Shown: in pieces, positions 26,495-35,767 of the stretch
Numbering within the stretch: position 1 is the stretch's first letter
Layout: every line of letters starts with the position of its first letter
Assembly: GCF_037969875.1 (NCBI RefSeq)
Contig: NZ_CP150218.1
Coordinates: forward strand, 4,526,001 to 4,590,000
Direction of reading: 5' to 3'
Origin: Paenibacillus sp. FSL R7-0337
Lineage (GTDB): Bacteria; Bacillota; Bacilli; Paenibacillales; Paenibacillaceae
DNA: 64,000 bases
The notes under the pieces: model-generated
What the model saw: only the letters and a program-made list of their open reading frames with translations
The model's database searches: none
Told to the model about the DNA's origin: nothing
Position numbers and translations under genes: made by a program

Positions 26495-26606
26495 AGACCG
26501 CCGGGTGAACGCCCGTTACTGCCACGCTGGCTGACTGGTAACAGACCGATGCCAGACCTGTAGCAGATAAAAGATAGCCGGAACAGGGGGTATCCGCAGC
26601 AGCGGG

Positions 26607-29600
26607 TTATCCTACCCATTCCCGGCGCAGCGTGAACAGATCCTTCAGCGCGTCCGTGGACAGCTCGGTGATCCAGCCCTCGGAGCCGGAGATAACGTCG
26701 TCGCTGAGCTGCTGCTTGCTCTCCAGCATCTCGTCAATCTTCTCCTCCAGCGTGCCGAGCGAGATGAACTTGTGCACCTGAACATCCCGGGTCTGGCCCA
26801 TTCGATAAGCACGGTCCGTGGCCTGATTCTCGACCGCCGGATTCCACCAGCGGTCGAAATGGAACACATGGTTGGCGGCCGTCAGGTTAAGGCCAACCCC
26901 GCCCGCTTTGAGCGAGAGGATGAATACATTCGGCTGATCGGACGGCTGTACTCCGGCGGCTGCATCTGCAGGGGCTTCGCCCACAGGCAGCGCGGGAGCC
27001 TGGAACCGCTCAATCATGCGGTCGCGCGTGTTCTTCGGCGTGCTGCCGTTCAAGTACAGCACCGGTTCCTGAAGCTCCTGTTGAAGTACGGCCTGGAGCA
27101 TCTTACCCATGCCTACATATTGGGTGAAGATCAGGCAGCGCTCGTTCTCCTCGCGCAGCTCGCGGACCATGGCCAGCAGCCGCTCCAGCTTGGCGGAGCG
27201 TTCGATCAAGGAGGTGGTGTCCAGAGCGCTGCCGTCTTCCGGCTCAGGCAGTGCCTCCTTGGTCAGCAGCATCGGATGGTCACAGAGCTGCTTCAGGCTG
27301 GTCAAGGCGGCGAGAATGGCCCCCTTGCGTTCGATGCCCTCCAGCTTCTGCATCCGTTCAAGCAGGCTGTTCACGTTCTGGTCGTAGAGAGCGGCCTGCT
27401 CGGCTGTCAGGTTGATATAGGTCTTCATCTCATTCTTATCCGGGAGATCAAGCTGGATCGCCGGGTCCTTCTTCTTGCGGCGCAGCATGAACGGCTTGAC
27501 CAGCCGCTGCAAATCAGCGGTCCGCTCGGCATTGCGTTCCTTCTCAATGGCATTTGCGAACCGGTCCTGGAACCCCTTCGGGCTGCCCAGGTAACCAGGT
27601 GTAATGAAATCGTAGATCGACCACAGCTCGGACAGCCTGTTCTCAATCGGCGTTCCGGTCAGGGCGATCCGGTGCAGGGCCGGGAAGCTGCGCACGGCAG
27701 CGGACTGCTTCGTTCCGGCATTCTTGATATTCTGTGCTTCATCCAGGCATACGGTTGCCCAGGTGAACTGCTTCAGCAGCTCCTGGTCCAGTGCAGCGGT
27801 AGCGTAAGAGGTAAGCACGACATCCGCCTGCGAAGCCGCGCCGTAGAAGTATCCGGCATCCAGCCGTCTGCTTCCGTAATGAAGCATCACGTTCAGGGAA
27901 GGCGCGAAGCGCTGCAGCTCCTTCTGCCAGTTGCCCAGCACGGAGGTTGGGCAGATGATCAGCGAAGGCCAGCCGGCCGGTTCGGTCTGCCGCCGGGCCA
28001 CGGGTGCGCCGGAAGCAGCCGCTTCCTCCTCCTGCTCCTTCAGATGGAGCAGGTAGGAGATCAGCTGCACCGTCTTGCCAAGCCCCATGTCATCGGCCAG
28101 GCAAGCGCCCAGCCCGAAGCGGCGGAGGAAGACCAGCCAGGCGAAGCCCTCATGCTGGTAGCTTCGAAGCTCGGCGTGCAGACCGGCCGGCACCTCCGGC
28201 TTCGGCCACTGGCTGCGCTGCCCGAGCTGGCCGATCACCTTCACGAGATGCTCGTTCAGCTCGACCTCCAGCCGGACGCGGACCGCTTCTTCCTCGGCAC
28301 GCTGCGCTTCCGCTTCCTCCGAATCGCCGTCTGCCCCTTCGTTCAGCAGGTGCAGCTGCAGCACATCCTGGAAGGACAAGCCGCGCGACTTGTCCATCCC
28401 GGCCATGGCCCGCTGAATCTGCGCCAGCAGCGCAGGGTCCAGCGGAATCCACTTGCCGCGGAACTGGACTAGGCGTTCTCCGCGGGCGACAAGGTCCGCG
28501 AACTCTGCCTCGGACAGGTCGGCGTCGCCGATGGAGATGCGCCAGTCGAAATCGACGAGCGCATCTAGGCCGAACAGCGACTGCCCGCGGCTGCCCTCAG
28601 CCGTGCCGGAGCTGATCTTCGCGCGCAGGCGCGGCTTCCTGCGGCTGGCGGCTTCCCACCACGCCGGCAGCAGCACCTGCCAGCCAGCCTCCAGCAGCGC
28701 CCGGCTGTCGGCTGTGAGGAACCGCCACGCGACTTCGTCGCTTAGCGGCTCTGCCAGCACATCGGCGCCGCGCCCGATGTGCTCCGGAAGGCTGTCACGC
28801 AGCCGTGACAGCCACCCGCCCGCGCGCTCGTGGACATGCGCTGTCCACGCTGCGGGCCAAGTGCCATGCGGCTCGCCGTCCCCGGTGAGCCGCAGCGGCA
28901 CAAGCGCGGACTCGTCGCGCTTGTCCTGGAGGAGCAGCTGGAGCCGCCAGTGCGGCAGCTCATCGTCAGGCTCAAGCAGCTGCAGCACCGGCCGGAACGG
29001 CGCGGTGTCTGCCTTCCAGCCGATGGACATCAGCCAGCTGTCCTCGTCCATACCGGCTGCGCTTCTCCCGCCTGCGCTGAACAGCAGCGGGAATTCACTG
29101 CGCAGATCACCGGCCTGCGCCTCGGTGCTGTAGTACCGCTGGAAGACCGCCGCCGAGAAGGCGGCCTGCAGCCCTTCGGCGAACCCGCTGCGCTCCTGAA
29201 GACGATGCAGCGCGGCCGCATCGTCCCAGTCTGCCTCGGCGGCTTCTGCCAGCACCTGCTCCGTCCAGGCCCAGCGGAGCTGGCCTTCACGGTACGCTGC
29301 GAAGCTGGGGGCATACTGCCGGGCCTCCAGCATTCCGGCCAGCAGCGGGGCCAGCCGGGTTAACAGCTGGGCATCGCCCTGCCAGCTCCAGCCGACATGC
29401 CGGAGCAGCCGCAGGTCCGCAAAGAACGGCAGGACCTGCTCGGCAGGCAGCACCACCAGCTCGACTTCATCGGCCTTCGAGGTGCTAAGCTCGGTGCCGT
29501 AGAAGGATTCCTCATGCCAGGCGAACAGCTTCTGCTTGAGCTGGACACCGGGTATATAATCATCCCGGTCATCCACACCGTAGATCAGCGCATCGCCATA

Positions 29601-29648
29601 CTGGGTAAGGGCGAGCTGGACGGTAATATTGCGCATCTTCATATTCAT
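26607..29648 (-). CDS. SNF2-family DEAD/DEAH-box helicase
   Basis: A 1013-residue SWI2/SNF2 ATPase like the bacterial HepA/YwqA group. The N-terminal 450 residues are poorly conserved. Motor motifs start with GLGACLADDMGLGKTVQ (Walker A, about residue 515-525), then VCLDEAQNIKN (DEAQ, about 634), GTPIENRLSELWSI, and the C-terminal lobe SLKAGGVGLNLTAANHVFHF through ATDRAYRMGQTRDVQVHKFI. Such enzymes translocate on DNA and remodel protein-DNA or RNA polymerase complexes; the exact role is unknown. The start overlaps the stop of the upstream SWIM gene (ATGA), so the two act as a coupled pair. Confidence 0.93.
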   Translation of the reverse strand: MNMKMRNITVQLALTQYGDALIYGVDDRDDYIPGVQLKQKLFAWHEESFYGTELSTSKADEVELVVLPAEQVLPFFADLRLLRHVGWSWQGDAQLLTRLAPLLAGMLEARQYAPSFAAYREGQLRWAWTEQVLAEAAEADWDDAAALHRLQERSGFAEGLQAAFSAAVFQRYYSTEAQAGDLRSEFPLLFSAGGRSAAGMDEDSWLMSIGWKADTAPFRPVLQLLEPDDELPHWRLQLLLQDKRDESALVPLRLTGDGEPHGTWPAAWTAHVHERAGGWLSRLRDSLPEHIGRGADVLAEPLSDEVAWRFLTADSRALLEAGWQVLLPAWWEAASRRKPRLRAKISSGTAEGSRGQSLFGLDALVDFDWRISIGDADLSEAEFADLVARGERLVQFRGKWIPLDPALLAQIQRAMAGMDKSRGLSFQDVLQLHLLNEGADGDSEEAEAQRAEEEAVRVRLEVELNEHLVKVIGQLGQRSQWPKPEVPAGLHAELRSYQHEGFAWLVFLRRFGLGACLADDMGLGKTVQLISYLLHLKEQEEEAAASGAPVARRQTEPAGWPSLIICPTSVLGNWQKELQRFAPSLNVMLHYGSRRLDAGYFYGAASQADVVLTSYATAALDQELLKQFTWATVCLDEAQNIKNAGTKQSAAVRSFPALHRIALTGTPIENRLSELWSIYDFITPGYLGSPKGFQDRFANAIEKERNAERTADLQRLVKPFMLRRKKKDPAIQLDLPDKNEMKTYINLTAEQAALYDQNVNSLLERMQKLEGIERKGAILAALTSLKQLCDHPMLLTKEALPEPEDGSALDTTSLIERSAKLERLLAMVRELREENERCLIFTQYVGMGKMLQAVLQQELQEPVLYLNGSTPKNTRDRMIERFQAPALPVGEAPADAAAGVQPSDQPNVFILSLKAGGVGLNLTAANHVFHFDRWWNPAVENQATDRAYRMGQTRDVQVHKFISLGTLEEKIDEMLESKQQLSDDVISGSEGWITELSTDALKDLFTLRREWVG

Positions 29649-31282
29649 GGGATCAGTTTTCCTTTCCGCAGCTCCTCCTGAAGGGCGCGCAAGCGGCTGT
29701 GTCTATCCGTGAAGCCGTCCAGGAACACTTCCCAGCGCGCTTCGCGTTTCAGTTTTTTGTATAGCTTGGCTAGCCGCTTCAGAAGCTTCACAGCCGCTTT
29801 ATAGCTGTGCCGGTTCTTGTCCAGCACGAAACGCTCCACCGCCTGATGATAGAACGGCAGGAGCAGCTCCGGCGCATTCTTCTCGATCGGCTGCAGATCG
29901 CTCACCCGGAAGTCAGAGGGCTGATGGCCGGAGGAGATCTGCATATCCATCCATTCCTGCCATTTGCCATAGGCGAGCAGCTGGACTTCATAGATCTCGC
30001 GTGACAGCGGCAGCATCCCTGACAGCGTCTCCCACATCAGCGGCTCTTCATCGGGCAGGTGACGGACCGCCTCATCCCAGTAGCCCGCATAATCCAGCAG
30101 ATTGTACATTCGGCTGTTCATCAGCGGACCGAGCGCGGCCAGCCACAGGGTCAGGCGTCTCCACTGACCGGCTTCAGCCAGCGGAGGCAGGAAGCTCATC
30201 AGCTCCTCCGGGTGCAGCCCGGGCCGTTCGGCCGCTGTGTTCAGCTTCTCAAGAGCGTCCGCATCCTCATGCAGCAGCGCATGCATCCGGCTCTCAGCCA
30301 GCAGCAGGGCATGGCGGGGAGCCGCGGCGCTTAGCTTTTCTCCGGCCTTTTGCAGCTCCGCCAGCTCCTGGGTGTACAGCTCCGGTCCGCTTAGATTCGG
30401 GGTAATCCAGTTGATCCACAGCAGGCTGTAACATGCTGAGAAATAAGGCTGTTCTCTGGCGCGGTCGCGCGTTTCGTTCAGCATCTCGGTCCGCAGATAG
30501 GCAATCGTATCGTGGACTCTCGTCCACTCCTCAGGGGCTTCCGCCAGCGGCAGACCCCGCTTCATCATGTCTGTGATATGCTTTTGCAGCTCGGAAATCG
30601 CAATTGAGGTGTAATAGCCCACGGAATAACCAAGGGACATGGGGTTCGCCGTGAGAGAGGTCCCGCCAGGCCGGAGGATACTCTCCAGCACACAGAGATG
30701 AGCGTGTAATTTGAACAGTTGGGCAGCTGCGGGAGGCAGCTTGGGCTGGCCCCCGGTGATGGCGGCGAGCGCCCGGTCCGCATACTGCGGGTTACGCACC
30801 GTATGGGCAAGCGGCTCCACCAGCAGCGCCATGTATTCACGCCACTGCTGCACCGTAGCCTCAGGAATCAGGGCGGCCAGCTTCTTCAATTGTTCCCCGC
30901 GCCGTCCCGGGACAGCGGACGCCTTAGCCGGATGAAGCTTGGGCTGTTCAATCAGCGCCTTGGCGTTCGCGATGGAATGTACAGGCCGCTCCTGCTCCTC
31001 GGCATATTGCATCAGCACAGCCGCCATATGCTTGCACATCCCGGATACGGGGCAATCGCAATGGCTCTCCTGCAGATCGTCCAGGTCAATGGAGACCGCA
31101 TAATCCTCCCGGCCTTCGACCAGCGACATGATTCTGTGCGGCGTGACCACCCTGAAGACCTGCACGCGCTGCTGCTTATAATATTGAAATCCCCGTTTCA
31201 GGGTCAGATCATCGAAAGAATGGGCAACCTCCGAGATGAGCTTATCCCACCCGGCAGCATCCATCATATAGTTTGACTGCAT
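29645..31282 (-). CDS. SWIM zinc-finger protein, partner of the SNF2 helicase
   Basis: A 545-residue protein with a SWIM zinc finger near the N-terminus, CDCPVSGMCKH (Cys75, Cys77, Cys83, His85; CxC-x5-CxH), a DNA- or protein-binding module. The rest is helical and Leu/Ala-rich without other known domains. The open frame extends upstream to 31549, but I place the start at 31282 (MQSNYMMDAAGWDKL) since AGGAG lies about 10 bases upstream and the extra residues look like translated intergenic DNA. Adjacent SWIM and SNF2 genes are a common bacterial pair. Confidence 0.88.
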   Translation of the reverse strand: MQSNYMMDAAGWDKLISEVAHSFDDLTLKRGFQYYKQQRVQVFRVVTPHRIMSLVEGREDYAVSIDLDDLQESHCDCPVSGMCKHMAAVLMQYAEEQERPVHSIANAKALIEQPKLHPAKASAVPGRRGEQLKKLAALIPEATVQQWREYMALLVEPLAHTVRNPQYADRALAAITGGQPKLPPAAAQLFKLHAHLCVLESILRPGGTSLTANPMSLGYSVGYYTSIAISELQKHITDMMKRGLPLAEAPEEWTRVHDTIAYLRTEMLNETRDRAREQPYFSACYSLLWINWITPNLSGPELYTQELAELQKAGEKLSAAAPRHALLLAESRMHALLHEDADALEKLNTAAERPGLHPEELMSFLPPLAEAGQWRRLTLWLAALGPLMNSRMYNLLDYAGYWDEAVRHLPDEEPLMWETLSGMLPLSREIYEVQLLAYGKWQEWMDMQISSGHQPSDFRVSDLQPIEKNAPELLLPFYHQAVERFVLDKNRHSYKAAVKLLKRLAKLYKKLKREARWEVFLDGFTDRHSRLRALQEELRKGKLIP

Positions 31283-31427
31283 CGCTATCGTTCTCCTGTA
31301 GCAGATTGGGTGAATCCGTCGTTCCATTATATCATTATTGTATAGCGTAACCCGCAAAAGTCTGAAATCCTGGCAGGTATGATATGCTCCAAATTGAAAA
31401 TTTAGGGGAACAGCGGCCGAAGCTGTG

Positions 31428-31447
31428 ATCCTGCACAAAATGCAACA
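31428..31447. repeat. Solitary copy of the type D hairpin
   Basis: The 20 bases ATCCTGCACAAAATGCAACA are identical to 23522..23541. The core TGCA-caaaa-TGCA is a short hairpin. It lies between divergent genes and has no neighbour at 51 bp. Confidence 0.75.
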
Positions 31448-31551
31448 TTGCGGGCAATCAAATGAATAATTACAGTATTTTGATTTTATAGAAACAAATA
31501 TGCTTGAGCGGCGTCTAAGATAGAAATCTATCATCCAGGGAGAGATCAAGA

Positions 31552-32184
31552 ATGAACAAACTTTTGAAAATAGGCATATCAGGATTAGCCTTGACCCTAG
31601 TGTTTAGTGCGGGAGCCTTTGCGGCTACCGTCGCTCCAAAAATAATCGTAAATGGTAATCAAGTGAAAACTCAGACGCAGCCTAAGATTATTAATGGTAC
31701 GGTATATGTCCCGATTCGGGCCGTTTCAGAAGGATTTGACGCCAGTATTCAGTGGGATAACACAAGTAAAACCGTATATGTGGATTCTGATCCGAATTTC
31801 GGAATGGAGCGCGGCAGCGTGACTTATGTAGCGAACCGGAACCTGGCATACAGATGGATTATGGCGTATGACGAACGGGATCATCAAGGAGTTCTCAATA
31901 CAGTTACGCCTGATTTCAAGACGGACATCTATAACGAAAGCTTCCCGTTGGGAACGTATAATATGGGGACGATTGTTGATATGAAGGCTGTTGCAAGTAC
32001 AGACAGTACCTTAACCGTGCGGATTGTGCAGAGAGTAACTGCTGAAGATGAGTATAAGGTGAAAGTGGAGCGGTGGAATTTTGTTTTTGGGCAGGGGAAA
32101 ATTAAATCCGTGAAGGTTGTACCGGACACTGCAAAATATCTGGACCGGTACACCCTTTTCCCGGGAGCTAACTTCGGCATATAG
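31552..32184 (+). CDS. Exported protein with copper-amine-oxidase N-terminal (stalk) domain
   Basis: A 210-residue exported protein. The signal peptide (about 1-24, ending AGAFAA) is followed by a copper-amine-oxidase N-terminal-like domain (about 30-77: IIVNGNQVKTQTQPKIINGTVYVPIRAVSEGFDASIQWD...KTVYVDSD). This module is common on Paenibacillus surface proteins and does not imply oxidase activity. The remaining 130 residues look like a small NTF2-like or beta domain of unknown role. GGGAGA precedes the start, and a perfect palindrome GATAGA-aa-TCTATC sits in the leader. Its 3' end is 5 bases from a converging gene of related type. Confidence 0.82.
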   Translation: MNKLLKIGISGLALTLVFSAGAFAATVAPKIIVNGNQVKTQTQPKIINGTVYVPIRAVSEGFDASIQWDNTSKTVYVDSDPNFGMERGSVTYVANRNLAYRWIMAYDERDHQGVLNTVTPDFKTDIYNESFPLGTYNMGTIVDMKAVASTDSTLTVRIVQRVTAEDEYKVKVERWNFVFGQGKIKSVKVVPDTAKYLDRYTLFPGANFGI

Positions 32185-32189
32185 GTTCT

Positions 32190-33101
32190 CTACTCCGGGA
32201 TCGCCTGGATCAGATCAGCGTCAGTAAGACCCGGGTGTTTACCTGGGAATTTAGCTGTTGTTACAGTGCCGTCGCTAAGCCTGTGATAACTGCCATACAC
32301 CCCGTTGTTGTAGCTAAAAGAATCCTGAAACAGATCGGAAATATACGCTGGCTGCACACCGCCGAACGTAGTTGCCGGATAACCGGGGATATCTGCCTCC
32401 GAAGCCTGCCACACGGCTGTTGCCGTTGTGCCTGTAATCTCAACCACTGTGGTTATCTCTCCATTGCTGTAGGCATAGCGGGTAGCGTCCTTTGAAGCAA
32501 AGGAGTAGGTGAAGTATTGGGATTGATCACTTTGTACACTTGTACCAGGCTTGAAAGAGTAGCGAACCGGCAACGAAATGGCCGCCAGGCGGGCCTGTTT
32601 AAGGTCTGCTGAATGGATGACCTGGGCATCAGGAGTGAAATTCTTGGACTGAATGAAGATGATTTCTCTTATCTTTTCGTAGTACACACTGTATCCAAAT
32701 GCCTCACTGATAAACTTTGCGGGAACCATGAGTCGTCCGTTGTAATTATTGGCTTCACTATCCATTTGTACCGGTACGCCATTCTTATAGGCAATCGATT
32801 GTCCCTGAGTCATTTCAAATTGGTCATTGGAGGAATTCGTAATCGTTACTGTATGGCGGATACCATTCCAGGAATAGTGGAGCCCCAGGGAAGCAAGCGT
32901 GCGGATGGGAATCATCGTTCGGCCAGCCAGTATGAAGGGACTGCGATCAGCGGAGATAAAAGCACCATCGATGTTCACCTGTATAGGTCTTGTGGTTGAC
33001 CGGGCCGGGCTGGAAGCAGGGGCTGCCAGAATAACGTTGGGAAGCATAAGCATGAACAGCATAATGCAACAGGCAGGAAACCATCTTTTTAATGAAGACA
33101 T
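32190..33101 (-). CDS. Exported protein with copper-amine-oxidase N-terminal (stalk) domain
   Basis: A 303-residue exported protein with a signal peptide (about 1-27, MLFMLMLPNVILAAPA), then two beta-rich halves of a copper-amine-oxidase N-terminal-like domain (VNIDGAFISADRSPFILAGRTMIPIRTLASLGLHYSW; RLMVPAKFISEAFGYSVYYE) and a C-terminal region of about 120 residues without recognised family. It converges on the related gene at 31552; the two are similar in domain type but too different in sequence and length to be a recent duplication. Confidence 0.82.
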   Translation of the reverse strand: MSSLKRWFPACCIMLFMLMLPNVILAAPASSPARSTTRPIQVNIDGAFISADRSPFILAGRTMIPIRTLASLGLHYSWNGIRHTVTITNSSNDQFEMTQGQSIAYKNGVPVQMDSEANNYNGRLMVPAKFISEAFGYSVYYEKIREIIFIQSKNFTPDAQVIHSADLKQARLAAISLPVRYSFKPGTSVQSDQSQYFTYSFASKDATRYAYSNGEITTVVEITGTTATAVWQASEADIPGYPATTFGGVQPAYISDLFQDSFSYNNGVYGSYHRLSDGTVTTAKFPGKHPGLTDADLIQAIPE

Positions 33102-33181
33102 AGACCAATCATTCCCTTCCAGTAATTTATATATATTGAGTATAACTTGAAATTAAAATTAGGATAAGTATGGGAGAAAGC

Positions 33182-33664
33182 ATGAATAAAAAAGACTGGA
33201 TTTTAGTAGCTTTAGTAGTTTCTCTATTCGGAAATGCTATGTTTTTTATGGAGTTTAAGCGTGTCAGTAGGAATGAAGAGTTGAGACATGAATTACTGAA
33301 TGCTTACATCCAACGAGATCTAGTTCAACTTGAGGAAACTATACAGTATCAACAAGATCATAATTGGGAAAATGAAACTCTTGTAACACAGAAACTAGAT
33401 GATGCGATCGATTCGATTATCTTACACAGTGGAATGGAAAGCGATAAGGGGAAGGAAGATATCCTAATGAAATTGTACGATTACATGAATGCGTTTAAGG
33501 CGGGTGACAGTACTTTTGATGTTAGCCTAAACGATAAGCAACGTGCTGATTATATCCAATTAGGTCAAAGGCTGCGCACTAACGGATGGAATTACGGTGT
33601 TGGATATGATACAAGCTGGGATTATTTTGCTTCAAAAGTAAACAAGCTCATAGGAGAGTCATAG
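33182..33664 (+). CDS. Small membrane-anchored hypothetical protein
   Basis: A 160-residue protein with one N-terminal membrane segment (WILVALVVSLFGNAMFFMEF) and a soluble, helix-rich remainder (about 25-160). No family recognised. Its base composition is clearly more AT-rich than the neighbours, which could reflect recent transfer. Start choice is uncertain: ATG 33182 has GGGAG 5 bases upstream, while in-frame ATG 33170 has only AGGA. Confidence 0.65.
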   Translation: MNKKDWILVALVVSLFGNAMFFMEFKRVSRNEELRHELLNAYIQRDLVQLEETIQYQQDHNWENETLVTQKLDDAIDSIILHSGMESDKGKEDILMKLYDYMNAFKAGDSTFDVSLNDKQRADYIQLGQRLRTNGWNYGVGYDTSWDYFASKVNKLIGES

Positions 33665-33728
33665 AATTCATTACATTCACTGATTATAAGATTAAACTGA
33701 GAGAGTATGATTTCTTACCACTGTCCGC

Positions 33729-33769
33729 AAAAAAGCCCTCCAGATGCCGTTATGGCTGGTAGAGGGCTT
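33729..33769 (-). terminator. Terminator of the AraC-type regulator gene
   Basis: On the minus strand AAGCCCTC pairs with GAGGGCTT, followed by TTTTTTGCGG, 17 bases after the regulator's stop. Confidence 0.8.
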
Positions 33770-33785
33770 ATCAGTAATCTTGTAT

Positions 33786-34664
33786 TTATTTCTTCACCAC
33801 AGGAATCCATACCTCGCAGATTGACTCCTCATGTGTGTCGCCCGTCCAGTAGTACTTCTCCAGACAAGGCCCCTCCACTTGCTCAAAGCCTGACGACGGG
33901 AACCATTCCGAATAGATCCGCCGCCACACATTCAGAATCGCAAGGTCTAACTCTGTGTCCCCGGAAAATGAATCACGGCTTTCGAATACAGCATACGTCT
34001 GGTCAGGCACAGTCAGTTGGTCAAGCTCCTCCGGGACGTCCTGTCCTTCCGGCAGTTCCGTTCCCATCAGATACCGTTTGGTTCCGTCCTCGCTGAAGTC
34101 ATAATAATAACCGAACAGCAGTGAACCTGCGGGTCTTCCGGCACATTCGTTAATCCGGTCATGCGTCCCATCGTTCCAGATTTTCTCTACAAACGCAGGG
34201 ATTTCACTATAAGCATCCTGGTGGATAATAACCTCCTTACCCATGACTCTATAGCCCTTCTCTTGAACCATTCTGTAATTCATTTCGCTTTCCCCTTTGA
34301 TTTGAATTTGAAAGGAAATGCGGGAGAACGATTTGAGCTTCACGTTCTTTTTCTTCGCCATATTGGGAGTCACCCCATGTACCCGCTGAAACGCTCTTGT
34401 GAAGGCCTCAGGCGTCTCGTACCCATACTTCAGCGCTATGTCGATCACCTTGCCGTCCGTTCCGGCCAGCTCTTCCGCCGCCAGTGTAAGCCGCCTGTTG
34501 CGTACATATTCGGTAACAGTGAACCCTGTCAAGACATGGAACATCCGCTGAAAATGGTACTTCGAGGTCATCGCCGCTCCGGCGATATCCTCGACGCCGA
34601 TGGCGTTTTGCAGATTCTGCTCTACGTAATCAATCGCCTGCTGGAGCAGCCGTATCGTCTCCAT
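33786..34664 (-). CDS. AraC-family regulator with GyrI-like effector-binding domain
   Basis: A 292-residue regulator. Residues about 5-105 are an AraC-type double helix-turn-helix (IGVEDIAGAAMTSKYHFQRMFHVLTGFTVTEYVRNRRL; ALKYGYETPEAFTRAFQRVHGVTP). Residues about 127-290 form a GyrI-like/SOUL-type small-molecule binding domain (YRMVQEKGYRVMGKEV; ending ICEVWIPV), the architecture of Rob/SbmC-like multidrug regulators. GGGAGATGAGGAG precedes the start. No obvious target gene adjoins it. Confidence 0.9.
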   Translation of the reverse strand: METIRLLQQAIDYVEQNLQNAIGVEDIAGAAMTSKYHFQRMFHVLTGFTVTEYVRNRRLTLAAEELAGTDGKVIDIALKYGYETPEAFTRAFQRVHGVTPNMAKKKNVKLKSFSRISFQIQIKGESEMNYRMVQEKGYRVMGKEVIIHQDAYSEIPAFVEKIWNDGTHDRINECAGRPAGSLLFGYYYDFSEDGTKRYLMGTELPEGQDVPEELDQLTVPDQTYAVFESRDSFSGDTELDLAILNVWRRIYSEWFPSSGFEQVEGPCLEKYYWTGDTHEESICEVWIPVVKK

Positions 34665-34686
34665 CTCCTCATCTCCCTTTCACTAT

Positions 34687-34953
34687 TCATTGTAGAGAAG
34701 CGGGCAGGGAAGGGCCTGACCGGGAATGCTCTGAGTTGTCCGGAGTTTTTAAAATATAAGAATTTATATGCTTTAGGCTATAAATTATCCTTCTAAGCGT
34801 CTCGCCTACATAAGCGGCAATAAACAGTTCAGGCTCTTCTTCCAGCACCTGCAGAAGGTCAGGACCAGTGTCCCCGTCCAGGCTTAATAGTTTTGCGGCT
34901 GCGAGAGAATCCTTCGTGCTTAGGCGTTCACAGCGGATATCTGATAGCTTCAT
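34687..34953 (-). pseudogene. Probable remnant of a GNAT acetyltransferase
   Basis: An 88-residue frame. Residues 1-52 look like the first third of a GNAT acetyltransferase (DIRCERLSTKDSLAAAKLL; EPELFIAAYVGETL), after which the sequence turns into unrelated residues and stops, without the acetyl-CoA-binding motif. An upstream GGGAAGG could still drive translation. I read it as a decayed, 3'-truncated gene; a short functional protein is less likely. Confidence 0.5.
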
Positions 34954-35176
34954 TGTGTTTTGTGTCCTTCCCTGACTTTAATTCAAGCAGTCAATAGTAG
35001 CATTATTAGCCGCGGTTTTCCACTTTCTTCCTCGTGTTGCCCGGAAATCGGCTAGGTAAGTTACGTTTTTCCAATTGTTTGTCCATCTGCCTCACTGTCG
35101 TAATCTTGCTCTCCTATTGCAATAGGCTGCATAAGCCGAAACGAATCGTTTATACTGGCGGTAAGAGGTGATGGGG

Positions 35177-35767
35177 ATGGACCCGCAATTGTTCGAGCAT
35201 ATCTATGAAACGGTAGTGCGGCGCGAGCCGACCTATGACGGGATCTACTATACGGCGGTGCTGACGACCCATATTGTATGCCGTCCATCCTGCCGGGCGA
35301 GAACACCGAAGGCAACGAATGTTATATTCTATGGCTCCTTGCAGGAGGCTATTTCGTCAGGCTTTCGTCCCTGCAAAAGATGCCGCCCCGAGGAAGGCGG
35401 CACCCTCCGGCCGGACGCGGTCCTGGCGGCGCAGGCAGATGCCATTATGGACGGGCGGTTCGGCAGCAAGCTGACCCTCCAGTCGATGGCCGCAGAGCTG
35501 AAGGTCAGCCCGTTCCACCTGCAGCGCACCTATAAGCGGGTTGCCGGCCTGTCACCTGCTGCCAGACTGGACACGCTGCGCACGGATGAAGCCTGCAGGC
35601 TGCTGACGCAGACTGCGGCGGGAATGGCTGAAGTTGGCGGGGCTGTGGGGTTCCGTACGCCCTCTCATTTTGCCGCCTGGTTCGTGAAGAAGACGGGGCT
35701 GTCCCCTACAGAGTACCGCAGCAAGCATAACGAAGGAGGAAACCAACATGAACCCAAGCCGGAATAA
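35177..35767 (+). CDS. adaA: AdaA-type methylphosphotriester-DNA methyltransferase and transcription activator
   Basis: A 196-residue protein with an Ada zinc-binding domain holding four cysteines, CRPSC (Cys35, Cys39) and CKRC (Cys66, Cys69), the first of which takes methyl groups from phosphotriesters, followed by an AraC helix-turn-helix (about 90-185: LTLQSMAAELKVSPFHLQRTYKRV; VGFRTPSHFAAWFVKKTGLSPTEYR). Methylated AdaA activates the alkylation response. GAGGTGAT upstream fits ATG 35177 (8-base spacing) better than the in-frame ATG 35171. It is first in an adaA-adaB-alkA operon and overlaps adaB by 20 bases. Confidence 0.93.
   Translation: MDPQLFEHIYETVVRREPTYDGIYYTAVLTTHIVCRPSCRARTPKATNVIFYGSLQEAISSGFRPCKRCRPEEGGTLRPDAVLAAQADAIMDGRFGSKLTLQSMAAELKVSPFHLQRTYKRVAGLSPAARLDTLRTDEACRLLTQTAAGMAEVGGAVGFRTPSHFAAWFVKKTGLSPTEYRSKHNEGGNQHEPKPE

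Noticed and set aside
26772..28472. 566-codon plus-strand frame
   Set aside because: It lies antisense within the SNF2 helicase gene, whose motifs and codon pattern are clear.
35100..35176. LexA box upstream of adaA
   Set aside because: No GAAC-N4-GTTC is present; the operon is expected to be controlled by methylated AdaA.
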